DNA of 64,000 nucleotides from Pseudomonas brassicacearum (GTDB taxonomy: Bacteria > Pseudomonadota > Gammaproteobacteria > Pseudomonadales > Pseudomonadaceae): positions 1,267,430-1,331,429 of the forward strand of contig NZ_CP007410.1 in NCBI RefSeq assembly GCF_000585995.1, read 5' to 3'. Positions 48,726 to 58,982 of the stretch are shown here, piece by piece. The notes beneath the pieces are model-generated. The model was not told the origin of the DNA and made no database searches. It saw only the letters and a program-made list of their open reading frames with translations. Made by a program: the position numbers and the translations under genes. Within the stretch, counting starts at the first letter, position 1; every line of letters begins with the position of its first letter.

Positions 48726-49280
48726 ATGAAAGCCTGGCGTGCCGTTGTAATGGCCGTGTCGTTGCTGCTGCTCAGTGGCTGTCTGGTGTCCTTCAAGGCG
48801 CCGTTGCCTGAAAGCGAAGTGGCGCCCAAGGGCCTGCTCGGCCAGTGGACCAGCACCAACGCCTGGGGCGAACCGTTGAACCTGGAGTTGACGAAGGTCG
48901 GCAGGCATCGCTACCAGGCCATCAGCTATTTCCGGGCCCGGCCCAAGGAGCGCGAAGCCATCCCGCTGACCGTTTCCCGTCACGGCAGCCGCTGGTACCT
49001 GTCGGCCAAGGTGCCGGCCCGGTATGGCGGACATTATGTGATCGCCGGTTTCGAATTGACCGACAAGCAGGAACTGGTGGTCTACAACCTGGACCTGGAG
49101 CAGGTCAACCAGGCCATCGCCCAGAAGATCCTCAGCGGCCAGCCGAACCAGAGCGAGGAAGGTGACGGCGTACTGGTGGACAGCGACATGAGCAAGGTTT
49201 TCAGTTACCTCGATGACCCGGCCAATTCCGATGTGTTCTCGGAAGCCGTGCGCTACCAGCGGCTGGACAAATCCCAATAA
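48726..49280 (+). CDS. Predicted outer-membrane lipoprotein, function unknown
   Basis: 184 residues. Signal peptide with lipobox LLSGC at about 16-20, followed by a beta-rich domain that opens with GLLGQWTSTNAWGEP and continues with alternating strands; no family recognised. It ends directly before the QEGLA-motif gene, suggesting an operon. The residue after the lipid-modified Cys is Leu, so default sorting to the outer membrane is likely. Confidence 0.75.
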   Translation: MKAWRAVVMAVSLLLLSGCLVSFKAPLPESEVAPKGLLGQWTSTNAWGEPLNLELTKVGRHRYQAISYFRARPKEREAIPLTVSRHGSRWYLSAKVPARYGGHYVIAGFELTDKQELVVYNLDLEQVNQAIAQKILSGQPNQSEEGDGVLVDSDMSKVFSYLDDPANSDVFSEAVRYQRLDKSQ

Positions 49281-49316
49281 TTGCAACAAGCGGACGTTTT
49301 TTCACAGGAGTTCCGG

Positions 49317-50594
49317 GTGGACGATTACCAGCAGACGATACGCACCTTGTCCGATCGCATTGTGCTGGCGCAGACGCCGATTCGTATTCTCGACGCAGTG
49401 AAATGGGATGACAGCATCCGCAAGGGCTTCCTCAAGGCCAAGGGCAAGGAAATGCCCGCCGTGGACCGCGACTATTACCTCAATCGGCCGCTGTCCTTCG
49501 ACTCCAGCAAGGTGAAGCTGGAATTCCAGAACATCGAGCGCGACATCACTCGCCAGCTCGGGCAGTTCAATCCGGTCGGCCAGATCATGCGCCGCATGTG
49601 CAAGGAATACCGCATGGTGGTGCGCATGCTCGAAGCGCGCGGCACCGAGGATTTCGGGCTGATTTCCCAGGAGTTGTACGGCGCGGCCTCTGACGCTTTC
49701 CACGCGGGCGACCCGACCCTGGCGGACCTGGGCCTGATGCTGTCCGACTATCTGAACAACATCGATGGTCGTGGCGACCTGAAGGACGAGCCGAAGATCC
49801 TGACGGCCAAGGACGCCGTGAGTTTGCTGCAACATCGCCTCAACCGGGTGTTCGGCGAAGCCGAAGAAACTATCCGAGTGTTCGAGTCCGACGGGATCGT
49901 GGCCGATGCGGCGGCGGGCGCGGACTACATCAAGATCCGCACCGATGCGATGTTCAACGAGCGCGACGTGCGGGCCCTGGAGGTCCACGAGGGGCTGGTG
50001 CATGTCGGCACAACGCTCAATGGCCTGAACCAGCCGATCTGCACGTTCCTGTCCAAGGGCCCGCCCTCGTCCACGGTGACTCAGGAAGGCCTGGCGATCC
50101 TGATGGAAATCATCACCTTCGCGTCCTACCCGAGTCGCCTGCGCAAACTCACCAACCGCACCCGGGCCATCCATATGGTGGAGGAGGGCGCCGATTTCCT
50201 GCAGGTCTTCGAGTTCTTCCGCGAGCAAGGCTTTGAAATGGCCGAAAGCTACGGCAACGCCAGCCGGGTTTTCCGTGGCTCGGTGCCGACCGGCCTGCCA
50301 TTCACCAAAGACTTGTCCTACCTCAAGGGCTTCATCATGGTTTACAACTACATTCAGTTGGCCGTGCGCAAGGGCAAGCTGGAACAGGTGCCGCTGCTGT
50401 TCTGCGGCAAGACCACCCTGGAGGACATGCGTACCCTGCGGCAACTGGTGGACGAAGGCCTGGTCGTACCGCCCAAGTACTTGCCCGAGCAGTTTCGCGA
50501 CATGAACGCGCTGTCGGCCTGGATGTGTTTCTCCAACTTCCTGAACCACCTGAGCCTGGACCGGATCGAAGCGGATTATTCCAATATTCTTTAA
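49317..50594 (+). CDS. DUF1704 / QEGLA-motif protein
   Basis: 425 residues. Conserved motifs HEGLVH (HxxxH-like, in LEVHEGLVHVGTT) and VTQEGLAIL define the family, whose His/Glu arrangement suggests a zinc-dependent peptidase fold. The name 'flavohemoglobin expression-modulating' comes from annotation of a single homologue; the substrate is unknown. Start is set to GTG at 49317 because AGGAG lies about 8 bases upstream. A TTG at 49281 would also be in frame but abuts the lipoprotein stop and lacks a site. Confidence 0.85.
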   Translation: MDDYQQTIRTLSDRIVLAQTPIRILDAVKWDDSIRKGFLKAKGKEMPAVDRDYYLNRPLSFDSSKVKLEFQNIERDITRQLGQFNPVGQIMRRMCKEYRMVVRMLEARGTEDFGLISQELYGAASDAFHAGDPTLADLGLMLSDYLNNIDGRGDLKDEPKILTAKDAVSLLQHRLNRVFGEAEETIRVFESDGIVADAAAGADYIKIRTDAMFNERDVRALEVHEGLVHVGTTLNGLNQPICTFLSKGPPSSTVTQEGLAILMEIITFASYPSRLRKLTNRTRAIHMVEEGADFLQVFEFFREQGFEMAESYGNASRVFRGSVPTGLPFTKDLSYLKGFIMVYNYIQLAVRKGKLEQVPLLFCGKTTLEDMRTLRQLVDEGLVVPPKYLPEQFRDMNALSAWMCFSNFLNHLSLDRIEADYSNIL

Positions 50595-50610
50595 GCATCA
50601 CACTGCCCAA

Positions 50611-50702
50611 TTGTGGGAGCGGGCTTGCTCGCGAAAGCGGTGGGTCAGATAACGATGATGTCGACTGACCCACCGCTTTCGCGAGCAAGCCCGCTCCCAC
50701 AG
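50611..50702. repeat. REP pair, family A (CGGGCTTGC subtype)
   Basis: GTGGGAG ends outward, both arms of the TCGCGAAAGCGG subtype; the central sequence GGTGGGTCAG/CTGACCCACC lengthens the symmetry. Confidence 0.9.
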
Positions 50703-50743
50703 GGGACTGTGTTCCAATTCTGTTTTTTGCGAGGTTTCACCGG

Positions 50744-51649
50744 ATGCGAATCCTCGGCATCTTTTGCCTGCTGCTGGCCCTGGGCGGTTGCAGCTCACTG
50801 CTGTTCTACCCCGAGCGCGGTCTGCCGTTTACCCCCGAGCGGGCCAAGCTCGAGTACCGCGACGTCACCCTGACCACGGCCGACGGGCTCAAGCTCCACG
50901 GCTGGTGGCTGCCGGTCAAACCAGGTGTCGAGGTCAAGGGCACGGTGCTGCACCTGCACGGCAACGGCGGCAACCTGGCCTGGCACCTGGGCGGGAGCTG
51001 GTGGTTGCCGGAGCAGGGTTATCAGGTGTTGATGGTCGACTACCGCGGTTACGGCCTGTCCGAAGGCGAGCCGAGCCTGCCGGCGATTTACCAGGACATC
51101 GACGCCGCGTTCAAATGGCTCGACCAGTCGCCCGAGGTCCAAGGCAAGCCGCTGGTGCTGCTCGGCCAGAGCTTGGGCGGCGCGCTGGCGGTGCATTACC
51201 TGGTGGAACATCCCCAGCGGCAACGGCAGCTCAAGGCCTTGGTGCTCGATGGCGTGCCGGCCAGTTACCGCGACGTCGGACGTTTTGCCCTGAGTACATC
51301 GTGGCTGACCTGGCCGTTCCAGGTGCCGTTGTCCTGGCTGGTGCCGGACGGTGATAGCGCGATCAGTTCCGTGGCGCAATTGAATGGCGTGCCGAAATTG
51401 ATCTACCACAGCCTGGATGATCCCATCGTGCCTCTTTCCAATGGCATCCGTCTGTATCAAGCTGCGCCCCCGCCCCGGGTCCTGCAACTGACCCGCGGCG
51501 GACATGTGCAGACGTTCGCCGACCCGGTCTGGCGCACCGTGATGCTGCGCTACCTCGACGACCCCCAGCACTTCGACGGCCTGCGCCGCCTGGGCGAGGT
51601 CCCGAATTACCCGAAATCACCCGTTGAATCTGCTGAGAGTGTGCAATGA
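50744..51649 (+). CDS. Alpha/beta hydrolase lipoprotein
   Basis: 301 residues. Signal peptide with lipobox ALGGC (Cys about 17), then an alpha/beta hydrolase: oxyanion region HLHGNGGN, nucleophile Ser in LLGQSLGGAL, Asp in HSLDDPIVP, and His in TRGGHVQTF. Resembles the BEM46/YfhR group; substrate unknown. Its last four bases overlap the next ORF. Confidence 0.85.
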   Translation: MRILGIFCLLLALGGCSSLLFYPERGLPFTPERAKLEYRDVTLTTADGLKLHGWWLPVKPGVEVKGTVLHLHGNGGNLAWHLGGSWWLPEQGYQVLMVDYRGYGLSEGEPSLPAIYQDIDAAFKWLDQSPEVQGKPLVLLGQSLGGALAVHYLVEHPQRQRQLKALVLDGVPASYRDVGRFALSTSWLTWPFQVPLSWLVPDGDSAISSVAQLNGVPKLIYHSLDDPIVPLSNGIRLYQAAPPPRVLQLTRGGHVQTFADPVWRTVMLRYLDDPQHFDGLRRLGEVPNYPKSPVESAESVQ

Positions 51650-51975
51650 GCGAAGAACGTAACGCCATCCCCCTGATCATCACCGGCATCTGCAGCATCC
51701 TCGGTACCGTCGCGGTGCTGTGGTACTACGGTTACCTGCACTTCGCCAAGCCCGAGGACGCGTTGCTGCTCGACCAGTTCACCATGCTCAAGACCGTGCC
51801 GGGCGAGGATTACAAGGTCTCCCTGGAACCGGCTACTCAGGTGGCCCAATGCATCGATGGCGTGCTGGTGTTGTTCGACACCGAACAGAAAGGCCTGACC
51901 GGCGTGCTGATCAACGAGAAGAAGCGCGCGGTGCGGTGCATGGGGCAGGAGACGCCGCAGAAGCTTCAACCGTGA
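51646..51975 (+). CDS. Small single-pass membrane protein, function unknown
   Basis: 109 residues. One predicted membrane helix (about 8-28, PLIITGICSILGTVAVLWYY) and a periplasmic domain with two cysteines about 27 residues apart. No family recognised. ATG overlaps the hydrolase stop by four bases, so it is translationally coupled and may act with it. Confidence 0.72.
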   Translation: MSEERNAIPLIITGICSILGTVAVLWYYGYLHFAKPEDALLLDQFTMLKTVPGEDYKVSLEPATQVAQCIDGVLVLFDTEQKGLTGVLINEKKRAVRCMGQETPQKLQP

Positions 51976-52002
51976 GCCGGGATTGACTTGATATCGGCGA
52001 TC

Positions 52003-52097
52003 TCCTGTGGGAGCGGGCTTGCTCGCGAAGGCGTCGGATCAATTACCTATCTGGAGACTGACACACCGCTTTCGCGAGCAAGCCCGCTCCCACAGGG
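52003..52097. repeat. REP pair, family A (CGGGCTTGC subtype)
   Basis: GTGGGAG ends outward, TCGCGAAAGCG type arms, between convergent genes. Confidence 0.9.
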
Positions 52098-52113
52098 AAT
52101 GTGGATAACCAAC

Positions 52114-52155
52114 AAAAAGCCCCGCCTGATTGAAGTCAGGCGGGGCTTTTTTGTT
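52114..52155. terminator. Bidirectional terminator between convergent genes
   Basis: AAAAAGCCCCGCCTGA/TCAGGCGGGGCTTTTTT stem of 16 base pairs around a small loop, with A- and T-runs on either side; serves both the plus-strand small protein and the minus-strand OmpA gene. Confidence 0.92.
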
Positions 52156-52167
52156 GCACTCAGCCGA

Positions 52168-52959
52168 TCAATTGGCGCTCATGGTCGAACGCGGGGCGAC
52201 GGGTTGGTTGTCGTTGGAAATGGTCACTTCCACCCGACGGTTCATGGCGCGGCCCGAGACGCTGGTGTTGTCAGCGACCGGGAATTCCTTGCCGTAGCCT
52301 TGGGTCACGATACGGGCTGGGTCGACGCCCATTTTCACCAGCTCGGTGCGCACGGAGCCCGCGCGGCGTTCCGACAGCGACTGGTTGTAGGAATCCGAAC
52401 CGGTGCTGTCGGTGTAGCCTTCGATGATCACCTTGCGGTCCGGGTTTTCCTGGAGGAACTGCGCCAGTTTGTTCACGTTCGTTATGCCGTTGGCGCGCAG
52501 GTCGGACTTGTTGGTAGCGAACAGCACGTCGCCGAAGGTCACCAGGGTGCCGCGTTCGGTCTGCTTGGCGTTCAGGCTGTCCTGCAGTTGCTTGATCTGC
52601 GCGTTGCGAGCGTCGAGCAGCGCACGGGCACGTTCGTCACCGGCGTTTTTCAGTTCGGCTTCGGCGTTGCGCAGGGCGATGGTCTGCTTGGCGACTTCAA
52701 CGCGCTGGTTGGTCAGGTAAGCCAACTGGTCAACCTTGGCTTCGTCTTCCTTGTCCATATAGGCCTTGTCGGCCTTGGCCAGGAAGTCGGCGGCGTCTTT
52801 GGTTTCCAGCGCGGCCACCTTCGTCGCGGCCGGGTCAGCCTGCAGGCCGTTGTAGTTGGTACGGGCCTGTTCCAGGTTGGCGTTCGGATCGTGGGAGCAA
52901 GCGGCCAGGGCTACGCAGGCAGCGAGCAGGGCGGGCATCATCAAGTGTTTGTGCATCAT
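52168..52959 (-). CDS. OmpA-family lipoprotein with DUF4398 domain
   Basis: 263 residues. Signal peptide with lipobox ALAAC; DUF4398 helical region (about 30-120, Ala/Lys/Glu-rich, probably coiled coil); and a C-terminal OmpA peptidoglycan-binding domain (FGDVLFATNKSDLR, EGYTDSTGSDSYNQ). It resembles the P. aeruginosa lipotoxin LptF, which has a similar neighbour. Start at the first of two ATGs (52959), with AAGGACG about 8 bases upstream. Likely anchors the outer membrane to the wall. Confidence 0.88.
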   Translation of the reverse strand: MMHKHLMMPALLAACVALAACSHDPNANLEQARTNYNGLQADPAATKVAALETKDAADFLAKADKAYMDKEDEAKVDQLAYLTNQRVEVAKQTIALRNAEAELKNAGDERARALLDARNAQIKQLQDSLNAKQTERGTLVTFGDVLFATNKSDLRANGITNVNKLAQFLQENPDRKVIIEGYTDSTGSDSYNQSLSERRAGSVRTELVKMGVDPARIVTQGYGKEFPVADNTSVSGRAMNRRVEVTISNDNQPVAPRSTMSAN

Positions 52960-53007
52960 AGTCTGTCGTCCTTTTATCAATGAGAAGTACGTCGTGGCGT
53001 GAACGGT

Positions 53008-53421
53008 TTACTGAACCTTGTTCATGCCTTCCTGACGCAGTTCCTGAACCCCTTTCTGAGAATCCTTGAGTGCTTGTTCGGCCTTGGCGGCCTGGGCCTT
53101 GCGCTCGGCGACGCGGGCATCCCACTCGGCCTGTTCGGCCAGACGCTTGGCTTCGTCGTATTTCTTGTCGTGCATGGCGATCTCGGCCTGCTTGAGCTTG
53201 TCCTGGGCCGACTTCATTTCCACGGCGGCGAATTCGGTACCGCCAGCGCTGACCGCACTGTTGACCGCTGATTGAGTCACCGCGTATTGCTCGGAAGGTG
53301 GGTTGCCAGCACAGCCGGCCAGGATGAAGCTGCTACCGATGGCCAGGGCAGCCAACTTCAGGCCGCGCAGGCCAGTGGATGAGGGTTTGGCAATGCAGGT
53401 ATTCATAGGCTTCAACTCCAT
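53008..53421 (-). CDS. DUF4398 lipoprotein
   Basis: 137 residues. Lipobox ILAGC, then an alpha-helical, Ala/Lys/Gln-rich DUF4398 domain shared with the neighbouring OmpA-type lipoprotein. It precedes that gene by 49 bases on the same strand, so they form an operon. Two starts are possible: 53421 (AGGAG about 8 bases upstream) or 53406 (GGAG 9 bases upstream, MNTCIAK). Both carry a ribosome site, and the first is used here. Confidence 0.85.
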   Translation of the reverse strand: MELKPMNTCIAKPSSTGLRGLKLAALAIGSSFILAGCAGNPPSEQYAVTQSAVNSAVSAGGTEFAAVEMKSAQDKLKQAEIAMHDKKYDEAKRLAEQAEWDARVAERKAQAAKAEQALKDSQKGVQELRQEGMNKVQ

Positions 53422-53707
53422 TGGGGAAACTCCTGAAAAAACGACTGATCCATGCTGGGACCGAAGCCTTGACGTCTGTTTTGGCGCTGGCGCCAGGGCG
53501 CGTTTATTTAAACGACTGTTCCAGTATGGTTACTCGGTGTGACCCGAGGCTTTTTTCAAAAGTTCAGCAAAGATGGCCACTCGCCAAAAGAATTGCTGAC
53601 TGATTGGTCAGCGCTTGAAAAGCTGAACTTTCAAGGCGCGCAGCGGTATCCACGGCACTGGAAAAGGAAAAGACAGTGCCGGGAGGTCGCCATTGGCAAG
53701 GCAGAAA

Positions 53708-54052
53708 TCAGTGTTTGGATTTGTCGTTCTGCGAGGAAAGTTCGTGCAGATGACGGCGGGACAAGGCGAGAAAACGCGGGGTTGGCCCTACGTCTTCGTA
53801 CAGCGGGTCACCTTCTTCGTCGGTGGCCACCACCTGCGAACCCTTGATGTAGGGGAAGCTCGCTTCCAGCTCTTCCAATGCCGCGCCGATCAACTCGCCC
53901 AACAGTTCTTCGGGGTGGCGCTTGGGGTACATGTCGCAGATCGCCGCCAGGCGTGCGGCGGCTTCCACGTCCAGGTGAATCGTGTAGCCAGTCTGGGTCA
54001 GGCGACCCTTGGCGTTTTCTTCCCAATGTTGAGCGAGCTCACGAATTTTCAT
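53708..54052 (-). CDS. Conserved hypothetical protein
   Basis: 114-residue soluble, acidic protein opening with KIRELAQHWEENAKGRL and ending in a basic tail. Central LEELEASFPYIKGSQVVATD is well ordered. I recognise the text from other pseudomonads, where some records call it a pilin-related protein, but nothing here supports that. GAGG is 6 bases before the ATG. Divergent from ppc. Confidence 0.75.
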   Translation of the reverse strand: MKIRELAQHWEENAKGRLTQTGYTIHLDVEAAARLAAICDMYPKRHPEELLGELIGAALEELEASFPYIKGSQVVATDEEGDPLYEDVGPTPRFLALSRRHLHELSSQNDKSKH

Positions 54053-54194
54053 AATGGCCTCAATAAGCCTGCTCGTGGCAGGCGGTGAGTGGCAAGCCGT
54101 TGTGTGGCTTACTTATGAGACTAGCTTTGTCCGACAAGGTTTAAAGTCCCTTCGTCGCTTGTCATAACCGAGTTGCATCGGCACTCTCTAGGAC

Positions 54195-54233
54195 ATGCAT
54201 CTAGCCCACGCATCTAGCCCATGCGTCTACCCC
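54195..54233 (+). repeat. Three 13-base tandem repeats upstream of ppc
   Basis: ATGCATCTAGCCC, ACGCATCTAGCCC and ATGCGTCTACCCC sit head to tail and end 36 bases before the ppc ATG. Copy 2 differs from copy 1 at one position and copy 3 at two. It is not related to the REP families here. Confidence 0.85.
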
Positions 54234-54269
54234 GATAGCTGTCCGGACCTTTTTGCTGGAGAACTGCTG

Positions 54270-56900
54270 ATGACCGATATCGATGCCCGCTTGCGCGAGG
54301 ATGTTCACCTGCTCGGCGAGCTGCTGGGCAACACCATCCGCGAACAGTACGGGGACACGTTTCTCGACAAGATCGAGCAGATCCGCAAAGGCGCCAAGGC
54401 GGATCGACGCGGTTCCGTGGACGCCGAGCTCAGTGCCAGCCTCAATCAGTTGAGCGAGGATGAATTGCTGCCGGTGGCGCGGGCGTTCAACCAGTTCCTC
54501 AACTTGGCCAACATCGCCGAGCAATACCAACTGATCCACCGCCGCGAAGAGTCGCAGCCGGAACCGTTCGAGGCGCGGGTGTTGCCCGAGCTGCTCGCCC
54601 GGTTGCGCGCCGAGGGCCATGGCGCCGAATCCCTGGCGCGGCAATTGGGACGGCTGGAGATCGAACTGGTCCTCACGGCCCACCCCACTGAAGTGGCCCG
54701 CCGCACGCTGATCCAGAAGTACGACGCCATCGCCGCGCAACTGGCGGCCCAGGACCACCGCGACCTGACCAGCGCCGAGCGCGCGCAAATCCACGAGCGC
54801 CTGCAGCGACTGATCGCCGAGGCCTGGCACACCGAAGAAATTCGCCGGACCCGGCCGACCCCCGTGGATGAAGCCAAATGGGGCTTTGCGGTGATCGAGC
54901 ATTCACTGTGGCAGGCCATTCCCAATTACCTGCGCAAGGCCGACCGGGCGTTGCACGCCGCCACCGGGCTGCGCCTGCCGTTGGAGGCCGCGCCGATCCG
55001 CTTTGCTTCGTGGATGGGCGGCGACCGTGACGGCAATCCGAATGTCACCGCCGCGGTCACCCGCGAAGTGCTGTTGCTGGCCCGGTGGATGGTGGCGGAC
55101 CTCTACCTGCGCGACGTCGATCAACTGGCCGCCGAACTGTCCATGCAAAACGCCAGCGAGGCTTTGCGTGCCCAGGCGGGCGAAAGCGCCGAACCCTATC
55201 GTGCGGTGCTCAAGCAATTGCGTGAGCGCTTGCGCGCCACCCGTAATTGGGCCCATGCATCCTTGAAAGAAACCACGCCGGCCACCGCCGATGTGTTGCA
55301 GCACAACCGCGAGCTGCTGGACCCCCTGGAGCTGTGTTACCACTCCCTGCACGAATGCGGCATGGGCGTGATCGCCGACGGGCCGCTGCTCGATTGCCTG
55401 CGCCGGGCGGTGACTTTCGGGTTGTTCCTGGTGCGTCTCGATGTGCGCCAGGACTCGACGCGCCATACCGCGGCGATGACCGAAATCACCGATTACCTGG
55501 GCCTGGGTCGCTATGAAGATTGGAACGAGGAGCAGCGCATCAGCTTCTTGCTGGACGAACTGAACAACCGACGTCCGCTTCTACCCGCCCACTTCAAGCC
55601 ATCGGCCGACACGGCGGAGGTCCTGGCCACGTGCCGGGAGGTCGCTGCGGCACCGGCGGCGTCCCTGGGGTCGTACGTGATCTCTATGGCCGGGGCGGCT
55701 TCCGATGTCCTCGCGGTGCAGTTGTTGTTGAAGGAATCCGGCGTGTTGCGGCCGATGCGGGTGGTGCCGCTGTTCGAAACCCTGGCCGACCTGGACAACG
55801 CGGGACCAGTGATCGAGCGGTTGCTGCTGTTGCCGGGTTATCGTTCACGGCTGCAAGGGCCCCAGGAAGTCATGATCGGCTACTCCGACTCGGCCAAGGA
55901 CGCCGGGACCACGGCGGCGGCCTGGGCGCAATATCGAGCCCAGGAACGGCTGGTGGACATCTGCCGCGAACAGCAAGTCGAACTGCTGCTGTTCCATGGC
56001 CGTGGCGGCACCGTGGGCCGTGGCGGCGGCCCGGCGCACGCGGCGATCCTGTCCCAGCCTCCGGGTTCGGTGGCCGGGCGTTTCCGCACCACCGAGCAGG
56101 GCGAAATGATTCGTTTCAAATTCGGCCTGCCGGACATCGCCGAACAGAACCTCAATTTGTACCTCGCCGCCGTGCTTGAGGCGACCTTGCTGCCACCGCC
56201 GCCACCGACGCCCCAGTGGCGGCACCTGATGGACGAACTGGCCGCCGATGGCGTCAGCGCCTACCGCGCCGTGGTGCGCGAGAATCCGCAATTCGTCGAG
56301 TACTTCCGCCAGTCCACGCCGGAGCAGGAACTGGGGCGCCTGCCCCTGGGCAGTCGGCCGGCCAAGCGCCGGGCCGGTGGTATCGAAAGCCTGCGGGCGA
56401 TCCCGTGGATCTTCGGTTGGACCCAGACCCGGCTGATGTTGCCGGCCTGGCTCGGTTGGGAAACCGCCCTGAGCAAGGCCCTGGAGCGGGGCGAAGGCGA
56501 GTTGCTGGGACAGATGCGCGAACAGTGGCCATTCTTCCGTACCCGCATCGATATGCTGGAGATGGTGCTCGCCAAGGCCGACGCCGACATTGCCCGTTCC
56601 TACGATGAGCGTTTGGTGGAACCTGCACTGCTACCGTTGGGTGCGCATTTACGCGACCTATTGTCGCAGGCGTGCTCGGTGGTCCTGGGGTTGACCGGTC
56701 AGTCGCAGCTACTGGCACATAGCCCAGCCACGCTGGAATTCATTCGCCTGCGCAACACCTACCTCGATCCGTTGCACCTGTTGCAAGCCGAGCTGCTGGC
56801 CCGCTCGCGGCAGCAGGATGTGGCCCAGGGCAGCCCCGTAGAACAGGCGTTACTCGTGTCTGTGGCGGGGATTGCCGCCGGTTTGCGCAATACCGGCTAA
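54270..56900 (+). CDS. ppc: Phosphoenolpyruvate carboxylase
   Basis: 876 residues, close to the usual 880. It forms oxaloacetate from PEP and bicarbonate. Catalytic His in VLTAHPTEV, the Arg/Gly loop [14 protein letters not shown], and [10 protein letters not shown] are all intact; the C-terminal RNTG ends the chain as in homologues. Start at MTDIDARL with TGGAGAA upstream, because the frame upstream of it runs through the tandem repeats. Confidence 0.97.
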   Translation: MTDIDARLREDVHLLGELLGNTIREQYGDTFLDKIEQIRKGAKADRRGSVDAELSASLNQLSEDELLPVARAFNQFLNLANIAEQYQLIHRREESQPEPFEARVLPELLARLRAEGHGAESLARQLGRLEIELVLTAHPTEVARRTLIQKYDAIAAQLAAQDHRDLTSAERAQIHERLQRLIAEAWHTEEIRRTRPTPVDEAKWGFAVIEHSLWQAIPNYLRKADRALHAATGLRLPLEAAPIRFASWMGGDRDGNPNVTAAVTREVLLLARWMVADLYLRDVDQLAAELSMQNASEALRAQAGESAEPYRAVLKQLRERLRATRNWAHASLKETTPATADVLQHNRELLDPLELCYHSLHECGMGVIADGPLLDCLRRAVTFGLFLVRLDVRQDSTRHTAAMTEITDYLGLGRYEDWNEEQRISFLLDELNNRRPLLPAHFKPSADTAEVLATCREVAAAPAASLGSYVISMAGAASDVLAVQLLLKESGVLRPMRVVPLFETLADLDNAGPVIERLLLLPGYRSRLQGPQEVMIGYSDSAKDAGTTAAAWAQYRAQERLVDICREQQVELLLFHGRGGTVGRGGGPAHAAILSQPPGSVAGRFRTTEQGEMIRFKFGLPDIAEQNLNLYLAAVLEATLLPPPPPTPQWRHLMDELAADGVSAYRAVVRENPQFVEYFRQSTPEQELGRLPLGSRPAKRRAGGIESLRAIPWIFGWTQTRLMLPAWLGWETALSKALERGEGELLGQMREQWPFFRTRIDMLEMVLAKADADIARSYDERLVEPALLPLGAHLRDLLSQACSVVLGLTGQSQLLAHSPATLEFIRLRNTYLDPLHLLQAELLARSRQQDVAQGSPVEQALLVSVAGIAAGLRNTG

Positions 56901-57091
56901 GGTTAAGCAGCGCACCGAAACGGCCCGTCCGGTGTCTCGGGGGCGTGGTCTTGGAGGGGAGGGAACAGGTCTGCCGGGCGACAGTTTGTGGTCCGGTTGC
57001 GCCTCTCGCCACCCCCTTCGAAGGTCGTATCAGGCGCGGGTTCCTCCGACTTTCGGCGGCTTGTGTGGGTCGGGCCTGCTGTGTATCTTGA

Positions 57092-57841
<750 letters not shown>

Positions 57842-57861
57842 AAAGTCTGATCAGCAGCATC

Positions 57862-57895
57862 AACTACGGCCCGCTTGCGGGCCGTAGTTGTTTAT
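57862..57895 (+). terminator. Probable terminator after adk
   Basis: CTACGGCCCGC/GCGGGCCGTAG stem with a TT loop, followed by TTGTTTATA; the T-run is interrupted. Confidence 0.65.
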
Positions 57896-57935
57896 ACTGG
57901 CGCACTTTTTTCCCACCTGATTTACGGACACATCG

Positions 57936-58613
57936 ATGAGCACCTTGCTGGCCCTGGACACCGCGACTGAAGCTTGCTCCGTTGCCTTGCTGCACGACGG
58001 CAAGGTCACGAGCCATTACGAGGTGATCCCGCGCCTGCATGCGCAAAAGCTGTTGCCGATGATCCAGCAATTGCTCAGCGATGCCGGGATCACCTTGCAG
58101 GCGGTGGATGCCATTGCCTTTGGCCGGGGGCCGGGGGCTTTTACCGGCGTGCGCATCGCCATCGGTGTGGTGCAGGGGCTGGCGTTTGCGTTGGAGCGCC
58201 CGGTGTTGCCGGTGTCGAACCTGGCGGTGCTGGCCCAGCGCGCCTTGCGCGAACAGGGCGCCCGGCAAGTCGCAGCGGCCATCGATGCGCGGATGGACGA
58301 GGTGTACTGGGGTTGCTATCGCGAAACCGACGGCGAAATGCGCCTGGTCGGTGCTGAAGCGGTACTGCCACCCGAGGCTGCAACTTTGCCGGCTGGGGCC
58401 GACGGTGATTGGTTCGGCGCGGGTACCGGTTGGGGCTACGGCGAGCGGATAGCCGTCAACCTCAGCGGCCAGGATGCCACCCTGCTGCCCCACGCCGAAG
58501 ACCTGCTGGCCCTGGCCCGTTTTGCCTGGGCGCGGGGCGAAGCCATCCCGGCCGATGATGCGCAACCGGTGTACCTGCGGGACAAGGTCGCGACGCCGAA
58601 ATCCGAGCGGTAA
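57936..58613 (+). CDS. tsaB: tRNA threonylcarbamoyladenosine biosynthesis protein TsaB
   Basis: 225 residues of the ASKHA fold. N-terminal LLALDTATEACSVALL and GRGPGAFTGVRIA are diagnostic. TsaB is the scaffold partner of TsaD in making t6A37 of tRNA. The ATPase-like pocket is retained though TsaB itself is inactive. Following DNA holds a REP pair. Confidence 0.95.
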   Translation: MSTLLALDTATEACSVALLHDGKVTSHYEVIPRLHAQKLLPMIQQLLSDAGITLQAVDAIAFGRGPGAFTGVRIAIGVVQGLAFALERPVLPVSNLAVLAQRALREQGARQVAAAIDARMDEVYWGCYRETDGEMRLVGAEAVLPPEAATLPAGADGDWFGAGTGWGYGERIAVNLSGQDATLLPHAEDLLALARFAWARGEAIPADDAQPVYLRDKVATPKSER

Positions 58614-58982
58614 GCCCAGGGTTGACCGCATTCCCAAGCGGGCAGCGTTGTGGCGAGGGAGCTTGCTCCCGCTGGGGCGCGCAGCGCACCCCGACATCGG
58701 CACGCCAGACGCTCATCTGGCGAGCGCTGCGCACTCGAGCGGGAGCAAGCTCCCTCGCCACAAAAGTGATCTGCACCCACAAACATCTGCGCACCACAGA
58801 GTCATCTACCTCATCTTAAAAGTCATTTCCTCCCCCAAAAGTCACGTCGAATATTGCCAGTCGTCACTTTTTCCGCCCGTTTTTAAACCTTTTTGACTTT
58901 ATGTGTTCTAGTTATCACTTGCGCATTTGCGCGGCTGTGAAAGTGCCGCTAAATTGCCATCATTGATACCGAGCATTCTGTT
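58614..58982. other. Intergenic region after tsaB
   Basis: 369 bases. First part is a family B REP pair; about 58760-58930 is AT-richer with AAAAGTCA boxes at 58818-58825 and 58837-58844, and inverted forms at 58864-58872 and 58891-58900, possible regulator sites for the next gene. No coding frame credited. Confidence 0.55.
58648..58763. repeat. REP pair, family B
   Basis: Ends outward; starts 35 bases after the tsaB stop. Confidence 0.9.

Noticed and set aside
53422..53707. Small RNA gene in the gap before the 114-residue hypothetical gene
   Set aside because: No promoter-terminator pair or stable structure stood out; nothing supports a call.
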